DNA of 64,000 nucleotides from Rhynchospora pubera (taxonomy: Eukaryota > Streptophyta > Magnoliopsida > Poales > Cyperaceae). Below, piece after piece: positions 49,201 to 59,846 of this stretch; position 1 is the first letter of the stretch; every line of letters starts with the position of its first letter. A program made the translations under genes and the position numbers. The notes under the pieces are model-generated. The model did no database searches and had not been told where the DNA came from. It saw only the letters and a list, made by a program, of their open reading frames with translations. The DNA lies in assembly GCA_028095005.1 (NCBI GenBank), contig CM051460.1, positions 76,277,676 through 76,341,675 of the forward strand. The letters are read 5' to 3'.

Positions 49201-49262
49201 GTCTCCCTGGTGGCTCTTTAGGCGGTGATGTCCCTGGGGAATCTCTAGATGGGGAGCCATGA
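46252..49262 (+). pseudogene. Antisense gene of the retrotransposon (Transposase_28-like, coiled coil)
   Basis: The start at 46252 (MPKKVFRSSDSKK) opens a globular domain of about 250 residues with RLPLSPFQCTLLNMVKVPPG, QLLPVAWCC and GLFGYYFKF. This resembles the plant 'putative gypsy type transposon' domain (Transposase_28), which despite its name is not a proven transposase. A Lys/Ser/Pro-rich linker follows. The exon ends at 47611 (CAG|GT), a 76-bp intron runs to 47687, and exon 2 (47688-49262, about 524 codons) holds a long coiled coil (about residues 120-300) and a conserved-looking C-terminal region (about 305-390, RLVCGGLHYMLKLKCDQLRQ) with an acidic tail. In exon 1 the linker changes frame twice (about 47040-47066 and 47440-47500), so the gene is probably broken. 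Confidence 0.7.
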
Positions 49263-50869
49263 GATACTGTTCCATGTTTTGTCATTTGTTGTATGCTATT
49301 ATGTAAACGTAAACCTTTTGGGTTATAGTACTTTCTTTAAAAGACTTATCTCGTTATGCATCCTTCCTTTTATTGCTGTGTCTTGGATTATATAATTGTT
49401 TTGTTGTCATTTGTTGTCATGGCGACTTGATGTTGCAGGAGTAAATCAGGATTTTGAAGATAAATACCATAAAGTATAAACAAGGGGAGCGACGATGTTA
49501 ATGCGCAAGGCAAGGTAAAGTTCGTAAGCGAAACGCCAGTAAGAATGCGACGAAATATATAGCAAACTAGCGTACTAGCGTATTGAAGCAAAGCATGTTT
49601 GGTAAAAGTAAGAGAATCGACGATGTTAGGGCGTTGAGTGCGACAAAAACATAGCATAGCATAGACAAAGCATAATTAAAAGGAAATGGAGCACATATAG
49701 GGAGTAATTTAAAAGAAGATGATGTATGAACAGGCTTGAACTCATTATTTTTCATAAAAGTACATCATATCATATCTTTGGTAATACATGCCTGACGAGG
49801 CTAAGGGATGTTGACTTTCTTTCCTAGCTAAAGGGAGGGCGAGGAGTCATTGCATGTAAGGGATGTTGTCTTTCTTTTGTCTTTATGACTCCCCTTCCAC
49901 CGTGAGAGAGATCGACTGGAGAGCTACTCTCTTCTACCATCACGCTTGAAGACGACGCTGTGTTGGACTAGGCTCTTTTGGTTATGTAGAAAGTGTGCAT
50001 CGCCGCGCCATGTATTGGCGTCGAGGTTGATACCTCCTTTGACGAGATGTCTGCGGCGATCTTGCTCCTTCCTCTCCAAGGGAGTTGACCCATGATATAA
50101 GCTTGCCCTCTCTCTCGCGCCGAGCATTCCCCATCTACTGATGAAGGTTGGCTGTCGACGATTCGAGGGCGACCCCTAATTTAGATATGGTGAGGTTGCC
50201 TGGATTGGGGGCCAAGCTTGCAACGAAGCTCTGTCACCGCCGTCGTCTTCGTTTACGTGGGTTTGAAACGGCTGAGTTTTGTTATTTTCATTGACTCCTG
50301 ACTCTGCCGCCCAAACCCACTCGACGGATGTCTTGCTTACGCACACGGTCAAGCAAGGCTATCCGCCGATAGGGAAGGTTTAGTATACAACTAGAGGAAT
50401 TTTAGCTCAGCTGTTCTACTATACCTTCCTGAACTTATCAGCTGCTCTACTATACTCTCTATTCTTTTCCCTCTCTCTCTCTTTTTTTTTTTTCTTCGCC
50501 ATCTTGACTCAAGCTTTTGTTTGTTTTTTTTTTTTAAAGCGTTTAGGATCTTGGGAGGAGGAAAGAAAAATGGGGGTTGTTGAGATGAAGATGTCTGTGG
50601 GGTAACCCCCTATTTATAGGCGTCCCGCCACCGACAATGGTGGGCCCTCTCCTGTCAGGTTGAAATAAATGCGAGACTACCGTATTAAATGCTGGATATG
50701 AATTGTGGTCCGAGGTAGTTGGGTTGTATCCTTCAATTTCGCCACATATGTCGGGAAACAAATAATTGCTTCTTTGATGAAATGGATTTGTTAAATTTGG
50801 ATAAATTCGTACGTATAACTGACTACTCAAGCCGTAGGATTAATGGCGGGCAGAGTTACAGGCGGCGTA
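49263..50869. other. Unassigned interior of the retrotransposon
   Basis: 1.6 kb between the antisense gene and the tandem repeat, where pol should continue. No RNase H or integrase motif is recognisable on either strand. A phrase AAGGGATGTTG..CTTTCTTT occurs twice (about 49803 and 49858). At about 50600-50620 a CTATAAATAGG box followed by GGGGTTACCCC reads on the minus strand, resembling the LTR core promoter. Confidence 0.55.
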
Positions 50870-51250
50870 TAGCTTTGCGGCTAATATCTGTTTTTATGGC
50901 AGACTGCGCATGGTTGTGCGGCTAAGGTCTGTTATGACGGCAGACTGCGCATGGCTGTGCGGCTAAGGTCTGTTTTATGGCAGACTGCGTATGGTTGTGC
51001 GGCTAAGGTCTGTTTTATGGCAGACTGCGCATGGTTTTGCGGCTAATGTCTGTTGTGACGGCAGACTGCGCATGGATGTGCGGCTAAGGTCTGTTTTATG
51101 GCAGACTGCGCATGGTTGTGCGGCTAAGGTCTGTTTTATGGCAGACTGCGCATGGTTTTGCGGTTAATGTCTGTTGTGACGGCAGACTGCGCATGGCTGT
51201 GCGGCTAATGCCTGTTATGACGGCAGACTGCGCATGGCTTTGCGGCTAAT
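50870..51250. repeat. Tandem repeat, 40-41-bp unit, about nine copies
   Basis: Units begin GGCAGACTGCGCATGG at about 50899, 50940, 50980, 51020, 51061, 51101, 51141, 51182 and 51223. The variable part reads TTGTGCGGCTAAGGTCTGTT or close to it. Two unit lengths (40 and 41) come from GTTTTATGG against GTTATGACGG or GTTGTGACGG. It lies just beyond the truncated end of pol. Confidence 0.93.
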
Positions 51251-51423
51251 TTCTTGCCATAGTGTTGTAAGTGATTCATGAAATATTGTAACAGTGAATT
51301 CCAAAGTAAAGGAATTTGCAAGCTGGAGAGAAATCATTTTATTGAACTTGCCAAGTATACTCTGATAGACAAATACGATACAAAGTCCTTCATTGTGTTA
51401 CATTGCTTGAAAAAGGTAAACAA

Positions 51424-54400
51424 TTATTCTTCTGCATCACGCAGTATCTTTGACACAAAGTATACTGGCTTTTGCACTCCGTCTTCCTCTCGAATCAACG
51501 CCGCACTTATTGCGACCGCGGAAGCGCTAACATATAGGTATAATGTTTCTCCCTTGGTCGGCCTGCTAATGATCGGTGGATTGGATAGGTAGGTCTTGAT
51601 CTGTTCGAATGCCTCCTGGCATTGCGAGGTCCATTCAAACTTTTTGGTCTTCTTGATGGTCTGGAAGAAAGGTTTGCAAACCTCTCCCGATCGTGCTATG
51701 AATCTATTCAGCGCAGCTATTCGCCCTGTAAGTTCTTGCACTTCTTTTACAGTTTTGGGAGCTTCCATGTCGATGATAGCTCAGCATTTGCTGGGGTCAC
51801 CTCAATGCCTCTTTCAGACACAATGTAACCTAAAAATTTTCCACTAGACAAGCAAAAGAAACTTTTCTTTGGATTGAGACGCATGCCGACGTCTCTCATT
51901 TTTTGAAATATCATGTTGAGGTGTTGTACATGCTCTTTGTCAGTACAACTCTTAACGACCATGTCATCGATGTATGCCTCGATGATTCCTCCCAACTCGT
52001 CTTTAAAAACCTTGTTCACCATTTGTTGATATTCAGCTCCCGCATTCTTGAGACCGAAGGGCATAACTCTATAGCAAAATAATCCTTGCTCGGTTATGAA
52101 ACTTGTCTTCTCTTCATCATCAGGGTGCATTTGTATCTGATTGTACCCGGAATAAGCATCCATAAAGCTGAGATATTTAAAGCCTGCAGTGGAATCGATC
52201 ATGGCATCGATGCTTGGTAATGGGAAGGGCTTCTTGGGACATGCCCTATTTAAATCAGTATAATCGATACACATGCGCCATTTTCCGTTGGACTTGCGCA
52301 CCAAGACGGGATTTGCCAACCAACGGGGGTACTCCACTTCCCTTATGGCCCCTGCCTTAAGTAATCGATCAACCTCGTCCTGTACAGTTTTCCTCCTTTC
52401 CAGGCCGAACTTGCGCTTTCTTTGCTGAACTGGACGCGCTTCCTCATATGTATCAATGCGGTGCTCGGCGATTGCTCTATTGATGCCTGGCATCATGTCG
52501 TCCTCGTTGGCAAAAATGTCTTTATTGGCAATCAAGCATTCTCTTACCATGTTTCGGTCTATCGCGGGTAACAAGGTGCCAAGTTGGGTCACTTGTCCTT
52601 CTCGTAACACGACTGGTTCTGTGTCTTCCATGGCTTCTGTTGAAAGGGTCTTTGGTGGTTCTTTGCTGAGTGCGCCTAGACTGTCCACAAATTCTTGGCT
52701 TTTCCTAGATCGCTCGATGTGAGCAATCTGTGGTGCCATGGTAATTCGGTAGCATTCCTTGGCCACCTGTTGCTCTCCTCTCACTATACCCACTCCTTGT
52801 GGAGTTGAGAATTTAATCATCAAGTGCGGAGTGGATGCAACTGCTCCGATGCTGTTAAGGGAAGTGCGCCCGAAAATAACGTTATAGGCAGATAGAGCGT
52901 CCACGACGATAAAGCGGACGTTAGAGATCACCGTTTGGGGTGCGTCTCCGAACAAGACGTCCAGGTCAATGGTCCCCAAAGGTTTCAACTTGTCACCAGT
53001 AAAACCGACGAGTGATGTCGTCATCGGCTGCAAGGGGTACTTTCCGAGGCCCATTCTTTTGAGAGCATCAAAGTACATCACATCGGCGGAACTGCCTGTA
53101 TCGACAAGAATTCGCTTTACTCGTATACCATTAATTCGGAGCATTAAGACGATGGCATCGTCGTGAGGCAACTGGATACCATCATAATCATGTGGACCGA
53201 ATGAGATGACCTGAGTGGACTCTAATCTATGCTCGATTTGGAAGATGTGAAAAGGTTGCTGCCTCCGGGGATTATCGGTTGCTTTACCCTCGATGAACAT
53301 CACTGGTGGAGGGGACGTGCGTTGCTGTCTGTCAGATGTGGTTGTCTGGGGCCGCGGGTTATTGGGATGCTCAGTGCGACGATCGTCGGTGTTGGTCCCA
53401 AATTCATGAAGGTGTTGCATTTTCCTTTTGCCCCTATCGTCCTTTGCCAGGAAATGTTCGAGAATGTTTGTCTGGCGCACTAGCCTTTCAATCTCGTCTT
53501 TGAGCTTAAGGCAATCCTTGGTACGATGTCCGCTACTGCCATGATACTCACAGTAGCTGTTTCTGTCGAAAACTTTGGTTTTGGTAATGGGTGGTACCCT
53601 TCTCATCTCTTTGTTATGCTTGATTTTATCATACACACGATCCTGAGGCTCTGTTGTGACGTGGTACATTTTATAATACGATGCATTGTCCTCTGCGGAG
53701 TTAGCACGACGGCCACGGTTTCGTCTTGAGGGCTTGGCCTCTCTGCGCCGAGAGCGTGGGGATCGGCTGCGCTGACGATCTCGAGGTGAGCTTGGGCGCT
53801 GTGGCTGTCTGGGGGACGTGCTTTGTCTGTTGATTGGTGTGGCAAAGGTATTGTGACGATAACCTTGGATGGCCGCGATGTGCTCCTCTGCGCGAATAAG
53901 GTGTTCAGCTCGCTCCCTGAATGCAGCGAAATCAGAGAACTTTTCCGTCATGGCTGCCCACTGAACAGGTCCCTCCAGCAATCCACGCTGCACAGCTAAC
54001 AGTGCCATGTCCTCCCGATAATCTCCGCACTTGTTGGCTTCGATGGAAAATCGGTCGAGATAATCTCGGGTGTGCTCAGAGGGGTGCTGTCGAACACCCA
54101 TGAGGTCCATGCATGTTTTGGGGGGTGCTCGAACACTGGCAAACCTTTTAAGGAACTTGTTGGTAAGGTCTCTGTAACTGGACACCGAGCCAGGAGGAAG
54201 TTGCGCATACCACTCCCAAGCAACTCCCTCTAATCGTGTAGGAAAAACGAGACACATGGTTCGTTCAGACGCTCCAGTGATGAGCATAGACTTCCGGAAG
54301 GTGTTAACAAAGGCTCGAGCGTCGTGAGCTGGGTAAGCGGGGTACTTGTCGAGGCTGGCAAAATCCTTGAGACGAAGGGCCTTTCCTTTGTAGAGGTGTT

Positions 54401-55171
54401 GAGCCAAGGCTCCACGAGGAGGCGAAAGACTATCATGCCGCTTCCAGAGGATTTTACGCAAACGTTGGGTGCGCGGTCTGGACCTTCCGTCGCTAGTGTC
54501 ACTTGTTTGAGAAAAACTTGGAGACGAGGATCTAGTTGAAGTGCTGTAGCGACCGCGATGTTTCTTTAAAGGCGACTTGCGGGAAGATAGCTCGCTCGAA
54601 CTATGAGTATCATACTCTGAGGATGGTGATCGTTTTCTGGGCTGTCGTGAACGGGATTTGGAGCGACCTCTTGTGTAAGAACGGGAATGATTAGGGATGT
54701 TAGTATATTGGGAACGCCTGTGAGACGGCTGCGGTCTGTGGTCTTCACTGTGCAAAGCTAGTTCCTCTCTATTTGACAGTCGGGTGTATGTTTGATTGGA
54801 TGGTTGGGTTGGTACACCTGACTGATTGGCCGGGAATATTGGATGTTGGTAGGGGTATTGTTGAGGGGGAGGTTGGATAATAACTGGAGGCTGGTACATT
54901 GGATCGCGGGGAGCTTGAAACTGCTGAGGGAGGGGCGGTTGTGGCTGCTGTGAACGGAGGAGGGTGTAAGGGAAGGCATTGTAGAAGGAAGGACTTGTGG
55001 TGGTGGTTGATAATTGCGCATGTCTTGTGGAGTAACATTGTTGATGGTTGGGGGGTTGTGTCTTGGGGCTAAGGAGATGCTAACAGATTGATCAGAGGTT
55101 TGCTCCGTTCCTGGAGGTGGAGGTTGTGGGGTCGTTGCTGGAGTGTTGAAGGTTGCGTTGCTAGTTGCCAT
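51424..55171 (-). pseudogene. gag-protease-RT-(partial RNase H) polyprotein of the retrotransposon
   Basis: Gag begins at 55171 (MATSNATF) in one frame and passes to the main frame (54899-51747, 1050 codons) by a shift at about 54970-55030. Main-frame landmarks: Arg/Ser-rich stretch (55-150); gag core (about 180-350, with WEWYAQLPPGS); a C-x2-H-x4-H-x4-C knuckle (450-463) instead of the usual CCHC; protease VDTGSSAD (599-606); RT (about 845-1035) with MDAYSGYNQI, MPFGLKNAGAEYQ and the YIDD catalytic motif (976-979). A one-base shift near 51780 separates RT from the connection and start of RNase H (51768-51424), which then ends abruptly after FVSKILRDAE. Integrase is absent. I describe the breaks only. 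Confidence 0.9.
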
Positions 55172-55303
55172 GGTTTTTGTGGATGGTGTACTAAAGTCTA
55201 ACTTTTTTGGATGAATATTCCTACTCCCTTTCATGCGAATTGGAGCTCAAACAATAAGAAAAAGGTCGTATTTCTCGATTGTTGGGATGAGCTCTTGTAA
55301 TTT

Positions 55304-55316
55304 ACGGTGGGCGCCA
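55304..55316 (-). other. Primer binding site of the retrotransposon
   Basis: Read on the minus strand, TGGCGCCCACCGT follows the end of the 5' LTR after a two-base spacer. It has the TGGCGCC start common to several plant Ty3/Gypsy primer sites. The cognate tRNA was not determined. Confidence 0.7.
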
Positions 55317-55318
55317 GT

Positions 55319-55900
55319 TGATAACCTACAATCTAGCTCATAGATCTCAACAAAGAGTTTAGATCAAGAAGAGTAGGAATTTCTCAATATGTTTCATTAG
55401 TTTAATACATAGTTTCTTTTGATTTACAAAATGTCTAACCCCCTTTCCTTATGGAGGGGGGTTCCTATTTATAGTCATCTGGTGGTTCCCCATTGCATCG
55501 GATCTTTTGTGGCCTCCTCGTGTTCTCATCTTCCTTATTCGACTGCGGCATGAAGGTCGCTGTGACCTCCCTCAACCTCGACATGCTCCTTTCTCACCTA
55601 TGGCCAGCGTTCATCCGTGCGAGGCTGAGTGCGAGGTTGAGTCGAGGCTTCCTGAACGGCTGTCGCCCAGAGGTCACAGAACATCCCGCGACCGTTATGG
55701 AAAGGACACCCGTGCTCAGAAACCGTTTCCTCTAGGGGGCCCACCGGTGGGAGCTCCCTCTAACGGTTCCTGACCCCATTCTGAGCGCAACGGCCTCGGG
55801 TCCACCTTCATCATCACGACTCGTGGGCTCCTTTCTCTAAAAAGACCTTACACAAGGCTTTTCGTAACTATTAGGCCCATATTCTGATCTGACCATATCA
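55319..55900 (-). repeat. 5' LTR (right)
   Basis: 582 bp. The same core promoter CTATAAATAG is at plus-strand 55465-55474 (read on minus). It differs from the left LTR at seven single bases, with no indels seen. Confidence 0.95.
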
Positions 55901-55905
55901 GGTAG

Positions 55906-58681
55906 ATTCAAATCATTTAAGTTGTTCTCCATATATATTATCCTTCAAGACTAGATTTTATCTTTTTTTAGTCTCGAAGGATGTTTCAAAATGAAAATTT
56001 CAATAAGGAGATTTTAAAATGTAAAATATGATCTACATGGAAATTTCATTAATGTTCTCTGTGATTCGAATCAAGAACTTTTTAGTTCGCAGAAATTCAA
56101 AAAGGAATCAAACTACTACATCAAATTAACAATCTAGCTAGCTTCAAGACGAAAAAAGTTCAAGGCTAATCAAAATAGTTCACACAAAATAACTGCATCT
56201 GTATTATTAGGGCTGACGACCGATATGAACATGCACCAAGTAAATACAAGAATCCAAAATCAAATATTATAAGGGAAAAAATGGGGTTGGCGAGAGAGAA
56301 CGGTTTCCTTTGCCCTTTATTAGCAGAGTCTCCGCCTGTTTTCACTCTCTTGTTAGCAGCTCAGCAACCTTCTGATATTTTTCAGAAATTATTCCTGTTG
56401 CTTTGAAGTTTGAACTTATTCTCGGTGTTGTTATTATTCGTTGGGTTTTTACTTTTTAGTTAGCTTTAATTAGGTTCTCCTTACTGTGGTATCTCTTTGG
56501 TGTGGATATCTTTGGTGGTGGTGTGAGAATATATGTTGGCTGTGCGCATACCGTGTCTATCTTGTGGCTGATGAATTAAAAGGAAATATATTAAGAGTTA
56601 AGACTAATTGAATTACTTACTATTTAGATAACAATTTAACAAATGATCTTATAGAATTGGAAGGAATAAAGCATCCGAGAAGTACAAGCTGTCAGTGTCC
56701 GAACAATATACGAGATTCAAACACGCAATTATGCCAAGAGAAAACCATGTTCCAGGTTGCTTGGTTTAATCATATTTTTATAATATCTACGTTTAATCTA
56801 AAAGAACATTAGCTCTCCGTGTTGGAGTGTTGATTGAATATAGGATAAGACAAACCGTCCATACATGCAAATCTTCTCTATAGTAATTAATTAACAATAT
56901 TGATGCAAATTATGATCTTAATTAAGTAGTACATATACTTCACGAATCATTTTGAATTAATATCACATTCTTTTTAACTGTTTAGCTAAATTAAGTATCT
57001 AGCTTGTTTTAGGGTTAGTTGGCGATAGACAACCAACGAAAATTTTATTAATAAAAAATAGAATTATCATCATGATTTGATTTGTAAAGAAAACAAAATA
57101 AACAAAACTTAATTTTATACAATTTGTTCCATATCTTAATTAATTATTTTATTTAGTGGAGAAATGAAAATTGTTATAATGTTTTTTTGAATGATTAAGA
57201 ATGCATGCATGCTTCAAATTTCCCCAGAAAATACTTTATGGATATTTCAAATTAGAAATTTTAATTATAAAATATTATTTTATGTGTGGATTGGAATAAA
57301 AATATTAGAATATGATCCAAAGTATTTTCTTTTCAACCCAATTTGCTGTGAATCAACTATTTTTTACCAACATATTCAACGGCTAGGCCGAATTTGGAAA
57401 GCATGACTCTAAGACAGTCATATGATTCATGAATTGATCAAGTAATTGATAAAAATCTTCTTTTTTTTTAAAACTTTGACAGAGGCTGCATGCCAAAAGG
57501 ATAATTGATAAAAATCACTACCTTAGTTTTATTGTTTATCTCTACATTAATGCACATTATTTCTTTCATTTTATCAAAAAACTCAAAAAGAAAAATAAAA
57601 AGGAAAAACAAAGAAACACCAAATAGCTAGCTGCTAGCAACAGCCATGTCCCGATGTCCGACCTTCGACCGCACTTTTCTACAACCAAAACCATCCGAAA
57701 CTTACAGTCTAAACTTAATTTCCTAATTATAAAGACACCGGACATTACTTCTCTAAAAAGAAAATAGTTTAAAATTAAATTACCAACAAAAACAAGCTTT
57801 ACCTAAAATAAAGACTGAAAAGATTTAATTGATAATTTTAGCTTTCCAGAAATTAAGTTCCAAAAAGAGAGACAATCTATGTATTTTCAGTCAATTGTGC
57901 ATATGATAAGGACAGAGATTTATAAGTAATCATAAGTTGGAAGTTAAGCGACTGACTTTTGTAGTTTTGTTTGTCACGATGGGTACCAACTTAAAGAGAA
58001 ATTATGTAGTCTTAATGGATAGTTGTTCCAATAAGCTTAAGTAATGAGTAATCATCATGTTACTACATATATTCTCATGAGCATGTGTATATATGTGATA
58101 TATCACCCATCTTTTCTCCGCAAATGAAGCAGCCCAAACCGTGAGAGCGAACCAATAGGACATCAATTTATGTTTGGTAGAGCAATTCTTTTATAATATT
58201 TTAAACAAGACAATCTATGACAGATCTTTAGCTAATTGGATTGACAAATAATTATAGAAACTCAAATTATTTGTCATCAGAATCATACTATTTTTAACTT
58301 TTGAAAATAAACCTCCTCTTAGAAAAATTTTCAACTTGGTAATAAAATAATAAATTTCTATTATTTCAGAAAGAATAATCAACTAAATTAAACAATCAAT
58401 CTATGTACAAAAACATAGAAAGGACAATTATTGTAATAAATATTAAAATAGACGAGGAGTGTTATTTTTAAAGACTACAAAACAATTTATGTATTCATTA
58501 TAATTATTTACCATTTAGACATGTAATTAATTTGACATAAAACATCCTACAGCATCAAAATATATTTTCTGGTGTACGTCTTACACTCTACTTACTGTAG
58601 AAATCAATTTATAGTATGCCTACAGATTCTGGCTATATCATCCCCGCTTAAATCAGTGTATATCCAGAATCATAACTAATT
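55906..58681. other. AT-rich intergenic region
   Basis: No supported gene. The plus frame 57191-57406 has no domain. Short duplicated words only. I see nothing else. Confidence 0.5.
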
Positions 58682-59048
58682 GGAAATATCCCATTCTAAT
58701 TTTCAAATTTAGAAATGTCCCCCTCCAATCATACTACCTATTGATATTTATCCTTTTATCAATTTTTCAATTATAAAAAAAATTATTTAAATATTTGGAT
58801 GAAATTACCCCAGACTATTCATCTTCCAGCTTTTGCTCCTTCTGTTTAATAGTAAAGAAATATACAGTAGAAACATCCCCGTCTAATTTCAAATTTGGAA
58901 ATGTCCCCCTCCAATCATACTACCTATTGATATTTTTACCCTTTTATCAAATTTTCAATTTTAAAAAATGATTATTTAAATATTTGGACGAAAATACCCC
59001 AGACGACTCCCGCTTTTGTTTAATATAAGAAAGAAATATATAGTAGAA
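58682..59048 (+). repeat. Two-copy tandem repeat (about 188 and 179 bp)
   Basis: Unit 1 is about 58682-58869 and unit 2 about 58870-59048. Shared blocks are AATGTCCCCCTCCAATCATA, CTACCTATTGATATTT, ATTATTTAAATATTTGGA, ATACCCCAGAC and GAAATATA.AGTAGAAA. Units differ by scattered substitutions and small indels, so the duplication is not recent. Confidence 0.85.
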
Positions 59049-59687
59049 AATTTTCTCCTTCCTCTTTATATCATCTCTCTTCTTATAGATATTTAATCGG
59101 AAAAAATACATATATATAGTGTTTCTCCTTCATTTGCATTGCTTTTCAAAAGGATAAGAATCCTCTACTTTTTTTTTTTCCCCCAAATGTGGAATACACG
59201 ACTAGACTTGAAGTCAAATTTATTTCCTTTTTTCCCTGAATAATTGTACGCAAGCAATATGTCCATGTCCATTTGATATATAGTTTCTAATGTCCTTGCT
59301 TATTAGACCAAATAAGGATTTTCAAGATATGTAATTAATATGTTTCCAACTGATCCTAATTAGTTGATTAAATTATCTAGATTAATTGTATCTTATCCAA
59401 TGATAAAAGATAATGTAATTAGAGTGGTGTAAGAATATGTTACATTCAAGTATTAAGCTTAATTATGTCCGTTGCTTACTACATAAAAGATCACTATACC
59501 TAGTGTTTTACTTGTTCAGTATAATGCTACTATAGTATTACACTGTTGATCAAATTAGATTACATTAATCAATGAACTATATTATGTACAATCAGGAATT
59601 GAATACATATTTTTGGACTCAAAATTGAATAGACTTTTGATCTAAATTGAAATAGATCTTTGAATTAGTGCTTTTATAAGTAGCAAA
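59049..59687. other. AT-rich intergenic region
   Basis: No gene or repeat recognised. Confidence 0.45.
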
Positions 59688-59846
59688 TGGGTGCGTTTGG
59701 ATGAGAGAAGAAGAAGAGGAATAAGGAAGATGGGAAGAAAAAAAATTATAAACAATCCAAACTCTTCACAAAATTACACACTTCCCAATACTTCTTCCCA
59801 CTTCTTCCCTTCTTCCCTTCTTCCCACACCTATCCAAACGCACCCA
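59688..59846. mobile_element. Small MITE (about 159 bp)
   Basis: TGGGTGCGTTTGGAT at the left and its exact complement at the right (ATCCAAACGCACCCA), with a purine-rich left half and a CTTCCC-rich right half. The immediate target duplication is ambiguous (AA), so the superfamily is not assigned. The ends resemble the Tourist-like elements in the transporter segments. Confidence 0.75.

Larger units (their letters stand above)
44895..55900 (-). mobile_element. 11-kb Ty3/Gypsy LTR retrotransposon, Tat-like, with antisense gene
   Basis: LTRs of 582 bp (44895-45476 and 55319-55900), each TG..CA, differ at 7 positions (about 1.2%). A perfect 5-bp duplication, GGTAG, flanks the element (44890-44894 and 55901-55905). 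The sense strand is minus: the right LTR is 5', followed by a TGGCGCC-type primer site, then gag, protease and RT. RNase H is cut short near 51424 and no integrase is present. In its place come a 40-41-bp tandem repeat (50870-51250), 1.6 kb of unassigned DNA and a spliced plus-strand gene (46252-49262). Antisense extra genes between pol and the 3' LTR are known from Tat-lineage elements such as Grande and Retand. It needs enzymes from elsewhere to move. Confidence 0.92.
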
